DNA of 64,000 nucleotides from [Clostridium] hylemonae DSM 15053 (GTDB lineage Bacteria; Bacillota; Clostridia; Lachnospirales; Lachnospiraceae): NCBI RefSeq assembly GCF_008281175.1, contig NZ_CP036524.1, positions 434,001 to 498,000 of the forward strand, read 5' to 3'. Shown piece by piece: positions 60,180 to 64,000 of this stretch (position 1 is its first letter; each line of letters starts with the position of its first letter). The notes under the pieces were generated by a model. It saw only the letters and a program-made list of their open reading frames with translations, ran no database searches and was not told where the DNA came from. The position numbers and the translations under genes were made by a program.

Positions 60180-60875
60180 ATGTCTAAAATATTAGTATGT
60201 GATGACGACAGAGAGATCGTGGAAGCGATCGATATATATTTGACACAGGAAGGTTATGAAGTATTAAAGGCATATGACGGTGAAGAGGCGCTTAAAGTGC
60301 TGCAGTCAGAAAAAGTAGATCTTCTGATCATTGATGTCATGATGCCAAGACTTGATGGAATCAGAGCCACCCTTAAGATACGGGAACAAAATAATATGCC
60401 TATTATTATCCTATCTGCAAAATCAGAAGACGCAGATAAGATACTTGGCCTGAATGTGGGAGCGGATGATTATGTCACAAAACCATTTAACCCGCTGGAA
60501 CTTGTCGCGAGAGTCAAATCCCAGCTTCGCAGGTACACTCAGCTTGGAAGTACAGTAAGCGGTGACAGTCAGGCGGTATATGAGGTTGGGGGTCTGTCTA
60601 TCAATGACGATCTCAAAGAGGTCACGGTGGATGGCGAGCTTGTTAAGCTTACGCCGATCGAATATAATATTTTGTTGCTGCTCGTAAAAAATCAGGGAAA
60701 AGTGTTCTCCATTGACCAGATATATGAAAATATCTGGAATGAAGATGCCATTGGAGTAGATAATACGGTGGCGGTACATATCAGACATATTCGAGAGAAG
60801 ATAGAAATCAATCCAAAGGAGCCGCGTTATCTGAAAGTGGTCTGGGGGGTCGGATATAAGGTGGAGAAACTTTAG
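60180..60875 (+). CDS. OmpR/PhoB-family response regulator
   Basis: A 231-residue regulator. The receiver domain has ILVCDDDREIVEA with acidic pocket, phosphorylation site Asp52 in LIIDVMMPRLDG, and the TKPFNP lysine. The C-terminal winged helix ends with VHIRHIREKIEINPKEPRYL and VWGVGYKVEKL. It is close to the VanR type. ATG 60180 is chosen for the GGGAGGTGA 6 nt upstream; the longer frame to 60153 would cover it. OmpR-family regulators bind 11-bp-spaced direct repeats, as found before the small RNAs. The kinase gene follows by 12 nt. Confidence 0.95.
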   Translation: MSKILVCDDDREIVEAIDIYLTQEGYEVLKAYDGEEALKVLQSEKVDLLIIDVMMPRLDGIRATLKIREQNNMPIIILSAKSEDADKILGLNVGADDYVTKPFNPLELVARVKSQLRRYTQLGSTVSGDSQAVYEVGGLSINDDLKEVTVDGELVKLTPIEYNILLLLVKNQGKVFSIDQIYENIWNEDAIGVDNTVAVHIRHIREKIEINPKEPRYLKVVWGVGYKVEKL

Positions 60876-60887
60876 AAGGGAGTTTAT

Positions 60888-63515
60888 ATGAATCAATGGT
60901 ATAAGACCAATCTGACAAAAGGGATCTTGATCGTGGCGGAACATGTCCTTGCAGTTGTAGCTGCAGCCAGTCTGGTCTGGGTTCTGACATATCCCGCTTT
61001 GATGGGGGATCTGTTTTCAGGGCATGCGGCCAAAAAGTTTGAGGATTCTACTGCGTTCAGCGGCCAGCTTCAGACGGCCACGACCGGAATACTGGAAGGC
61101 GTTAACACGCGGGGACTATTTGAGACAGAGGGCAGATACGATCCGGAACGTATTGTAGATATAAAAGAATTTTATGATAATGATAATATCAATAATAAAA
61201 ACAGCAGCGGTCTGGCTTACAGACTGGGGGATCTGAGAAAATGGGCGGAAAGCTCTCCTTATTCGGACGGCAATATCATAGATGACAGTAAAGAACCGAT
61301 TATTGTATGTAAGCGGTCGGACGGAACATTCCGGTATTATTATTTTGCAGAGCTGGAACAACTTGTCAATGACGGGGAACTGAGTTTTGTGATCGCAAAT
61401 AACTCCAGCGGTGAGGAGGTGTCTTCAGACCAGATCCTATACGAGCTTCGCAACGGCGGAAGAAGCGACGTAATGTACAGCACAGAAACAGAAGCTGAAT
61501 TCAAGGGCCTGCAGAACCGGGAAGGCAAAATTGAATTTATAGACTGTTGGAATTATGACGGATATCAGATCGAAGAAAAATATGCGCCCCTCGGTGCGGC
61601 AAACCTGCTTGAGATAGCAAATGAGAACCCGGCATGGAACGGGAAGCTCAACGATGTATTCCAGATGCTGGAGGGCAGCTTATACAACATATATAACCGG
61701 ACGGAAACATATGAGTCGTGGGAGAACAGCTGGAAAGAGGGGGACACGAATCTAGTCTATCTGTATGCAGATACGGTAAATAAAAAGATATATACAAACA
61801 AAGAAGAATACAAGGACTTCAGCAGGCTGGATGAAAGTCTCAAGGCGATGGCAAAGAACGGGAAATATCTGATCGTAAAGCCGAAGCTGTCTGACTTTTC
61901 ATCAAATATTGAGAACGAAGACGCAGCTACATGGAAAGACCTTGTAAGGTTCAGCGGGCCGGCAAAAGAGAATTTTGTATATGCGGTAGGTGTGGATACG
62001 TCCTATCCGATCCAGGACAGTTTTTATTCTCAAAATAAAATATATGAGAAATATGGTTCCCGGATCCAGGGCATAGCGATCCTTGGCCTTACATCAGCGA
62101 TCCTGTTTATGGTGGGGATCGTCTGGCTGACGATTATAGCTGGCAGAAATAACAGAGACGAAGAACTGCACCTCAACTGGTTTGACCGGTGGAAGACAGA
62201 GCTTGCCGCCGCATTAGTGATAATGCTGTGGATCGGGCCGGTGCTGTTTGTGGGAAGCGGCATTTCTCAATATTTTGCGGGTCAGGTTCCGGATTACAGT
62301 GATACTTATGCCATGGCCGTATACAGCTATAATGCAATTCCAGGCGTGGTGCGAAGCGGTATCGTAGCCGCATACACATGCGGGCTGTTCCTGATAGGGT
62401 ATATGAGTCTTGTGCGCAGGATAAAGACGAGAACCGTGTGGAGCAACAGTATAATAAAAAGTCTGTGCAGCTTTATAAAGCAGCTGTTTGTCAATATGCA
62501 TTTCGTATGGAAGACGGTGATACTGTTCTGCCTGTTCGGGTTCGTACATTGGCTGGCAGTGCTCAGCGGCGCTATTGTCAACTGGTTCTGGTTTTTGGTC
62601 ATGCTGATCGTGGAGGCGCTGGCGTTCATTTACCTTGTACGCATGTCCATTGCCCGGCAGAAGATCCGGTCGGGTATTGAGCATATCTCATCCGGAGAAG
62701 TCAATTACAAGATACCGCTCGACGGTCTGAAAGGCGAGCAGCTGATGCTGGCAGAGAGGGTGAATTCCATCGGGGAAGGCCTTGACGCGGCGCTGGAAGA
62801 AAGCATGAAGAGTGAACGGCTGAAGACAGATCTCATAACAAATGTGTCCCACGATATAAAGACACCGCTCACTTCGATCATCAATTATATAGATCTGCTC
62901 AAGCTGGAACACCTGGAGGATCCGAAGATACAGAGATACCTGGAAGTTCTGGAGGCCAAGGCACAGCGGCTGAAAACGCTGACCGAAGATGTTGTCGAGG
63001 CGTCCAAGGTAAGCTCCGGGAATATAACACTGGACTTTATGAATATAAATCTGGTCGAGATGATACAGCAGACGAGCGGCGAATTTGAAGAGAAGTTTAC
63101 GCAGAGAAATCTGAATGAGGTGCTGAACCTGCCGGAAGAAGAGGCGGTCATACGTGCCGACGGAAGACGCATGTGGCGCGTGCTGGAAAATATATACAAC
63201 AATGCCGCCAAATACGCGATGGAAGGAACCCGGGTGTACGCTGATCTGAGGATCACGGATTCGACAATAACCTTCAGTCTGAAAAACGTATCAGACCAGC
63301 CGCTTAATTTTACAGCCGACGAACTGACGGAGAGATTTCTGCGGGGGGATGTGTCCAGAAGCACGGAAGGCAGCGGTCTCGGATTATCCATAGCCAAGAG
63401 CCTGACATCCATGCAGGGCGGATCGTTTGACTTGTATCTGGACGGCGACCTGTTCAAAGTGACGATAACATTTCCGCGTGTGGCAAAAGCTGTGGAAAAT
63501 GTGGAAAACGAATGA
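60888..63515 (+). CDS. large membrane sensor histidine kinase
   Basis: An 875-residue kinase. TM1 (about 12-38) is followed by an extracytoplasmic sensor of about 350 residues with no family I recognise. It is rich in Tyr, Asn and Asp. Several further helices follow (about 393-420, 438-465, 485-508, 540-600). The catalytic part has NVSHDIKTPLTSIINYIDLLKLE trimmed here to its core NVSHDIKTPLTS with His655. Next come the N box ENIYNNAAKYA and the G box GSGLGLSIAKSL. Six or so helices plus a big loop is far from the usual two-helix kinase, and suggests sensing of both an external and a membrane signal. It partners the preceding regulator. Confidence 0.92.
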   Translation: MNQWYKTNLTKGILIVAEHVLAVVAAASLVWVLTYPALMGDLFSGHAAKKFEDSTAFSGQLQTATTGILEGVNTRGLFETEGRYDPERIVDIKEFYDNDNINNKNSSGLAYRLGDLRKWAESSPYSDGNIIDDSKEPIIVCKRSDGTFRYYYFAELEQLVNDGELSFVIANNSSGEEVSSDQILYELRNGGRSDVMYSTETEAEFKGLQNREGKIEFIDCWNYDGYQIEEKYAPLGAANLLEIANENPAWNGKLNDVFQMLEGSLYNIYNRTETYESWENSWKEGDTNLVYLYADTVNKKIYTNKEEYKDFSRLDESLKAMAKNGKYLIVKPKLSDFSSNIENEDAATWKDLVRFSGPAKENFVYAVGVDTSYPIQDSFYSQNKIYEKYGSRIQGIAILGLTSAILFMVGIVWLTIIAGRNNRDEELHLNWFDRWKTELAAALVIMLWIGPVLFVGSGISQYFAGQVPDYSDTYAMAVYSYNAIPGVVRSGIVAAYTCGLFLIGYMSLVRRIKTRTVWSNSIIKSLCSFIKQLFVNMHFVWKTVILFCLFGFVHWLAVLSGAIVNWFWFLVMLIVEALAFIYLVRMSIARQKIRSGIEHISSGEVNYKIPLDGLKGEQLMLAERVNSIGEGLDAALEESMKSERLKTDLITNVSHDIKTPLTSIINYIDLLKLEHLEDPKIQRYLEVLEAKAQRLKTLTEDVVEASKVSSGNITLDFMNINLVEMIQQTSGEFEEKFTQRNLNEVLNLPEEEAVIRADGRRMWRVLENIYNNAAKYAMEGTRVYADLRITDSTITFSLKNVSDQPLNFTADELTERFLRGDVSRSTEGSGLGLSIAKSLTSMQGGSFDLYLDGDLFKVTITFPRVAKAVENVENE

Positions 63516-63520
63516 TTTTT

Positions 63521-63560
63521 GTTGGGGACGGGGGTTTTTTAAAAAACCCCCGTCCCCAAC
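63521..63560 (+). repeat. REP-like palindrome, copy 4
   Basis: Perfect 40-bp palindrome (GTTGGGGACGGGGGTTTTTT and its complement) just after the kinase gene. The GC-rich stem with an A/T centre may also act as a terminator. It lacks the GGGACAC side motif of copies 1-3. Confidence 0.85.
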
Positions 63561-63570
63561 TTGCTTATAT

Positions 63571-64000
63571 ATGGAAAAAACAGTACAATATACTATTATG
63601 GAAGAGATAATAAAATTATTAAACGAAAATTTAAACGATACTTTTTTAAACGCGGTTTTGAGTAATCCGAGGAAGGCGGACGGGCCGTCCAAGATAAAGG
63701 TGCGCCCTGTTCTCATTAAGGATGAACGGATGATCCAGCTGGAGGTATTCAAGGGCAATCAGGCATTTCACCGGAATGCGGCGATGGAGGAAGCCGGCTT
63801 TATAATAGCGGAACAGATGGAGAATATGAAGCAGATGCAGCTGGAGACTTCGGAGGCGCTTTATACGGTACTTATAAGCAAGAAGGGCAAGGTCACGGTC
63901 AGGAGAAAAAGCCGGAAAAAGGAAGCCGGTCCGGCGGATATAAGCCATAACAGGAAGAAACAGTATATACTTAAAGAAGGTGTCGCTGTTCCGTTTCTCA
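63571..64000 (+). CDS. N-terminal part of a probable SAM-dependent methyltransferase
   Basis: The frame runs open off the window end: at least 143 residues from ATG 63571, or from ATG 63598. No good ribosome-binding site is seen before either. The protein begins with a helical LLNENLNDTFLNAVLSNPR. It continues with KVRPVLIKDERMIQLEVFKG, AFHRN, and, near the end, a basic stretch and KKQYILKEGVAVPFL. I associate this N-terminal pattern with clostridial class I methyltransferases acting on RNA (PF13679-like). The catalytic domain itself would lie beyond the window, so the call is tentative. Confidence 0.5.
   Translation, partial: MEKTVQYTIMEEIIKLLNENLNDTFLNAVLSNPRKADGPSKIKVRPVLIKDERMIQLEVFKGNQAFHRNAAMEEAGFIIAEQMENMKQMQLETSEALYTVLISKKGKVTVRRKSRKKEAGPADISHNRKKQYILKEGVAVPFL

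Overview
The window looks like a chromosome segment of a spore-forming Lachnospiraceae (Clostridium cluster XIVa, of the C. scindens / C. hylemonae kind). The reasons are Firmicute ribosome-binding sites, spore maturation genes spmA and spmB, Spo0A-type domains, meso-diaminopimelate dehydrogenase, a T-box on metG, and REP-like palindromes typical of that group. The genus is inferred; no database was searched.

Layout. 1-1.7 kb: 3' end of a 23S rRNA and seven tRNAs with no 5S gene after the 23S. 1.8-5.7 kb: a three-gene surface glycosylation operon (CsbB-like transferase, YfhO-like protein, GtrA-type flippase). 5.8-7.7 kb: a diguanylate cyclase broken inside its GGDEF codons. 7.7-11.6 kb: a Mn2+ (yybP-ykoY) riboswitch, a P-type ATPase and an AI-2E family permease. 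11.7-13.9 kb: dipeptidase and DUF819 carrier. 14.1-15.3 kb: a Spo0A-C-only protein divergent from an XRE/S24-like regulator. 15.4-25.1 kb: an AT-richer, probably acquired locus for beta-1,2-glucan oligosaccharides (binding protein, two permeases, GH3, GH94 phosphorylase, LacI repressor with two operators). 25.3-36.2 kb: spmA and spmB pulled about 9.7 kb apart by amino-acid transporters, XpaC/TelA, a MATE pump and a broken gene with a deamidase-like motif. 36.3-45.9 kb: a DUF885 lipoprotein, then housekeeping genes (T-box metG, ddh, tatD, rsmA, citrate synthase, a lipase-like hydrolase) separated by REP-like palindromes.

46-51.5 kb holds a compact operon for 5-oxoproline and D-glutamate: D-amino-acid transaminase, PxpB, PxpC, a DUF1445 protein, PxpA and a DUF4392 protein, with an Lrp regulator at the end. 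DUF1445 and DUF4392 are the two halves of mammalian D-glutamate cyclase, here as separate genes. The pathway could therefore handle both enantiomers of oxoproline. A promoter followed at once by a terminator hairpin suggests attenuation.

51.6-63.5 kb is the most unusual part. A repeated element of about 150 bp occurs three times (51.6, 55.3 and 57.9 kb). Each copy has the same three-hairpin plan with covarying stems, a conserved minus-strand -10 box, and upstream half-sites at 11-bp period, as OmpR-family regulators bind. The predicted RNAs carry C-rich segments complementary to Shine-Dalgarno sequences. They lie around a phage repressor/operator remnant, a ComEC-like lipoprotein, a DUF1538-PII pair, a second Spo0A-C-only gene, a GH25-LysM lysozyme, an unidentified structured RNA of about 375 nt, and a two-component system with a very large sensor kinase. 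I read this as a possible multicopy small-RNA regulon of that or a related two-component system; this is inference from sequence pattern alone. The window ends inside a probable methyltransferase gene.
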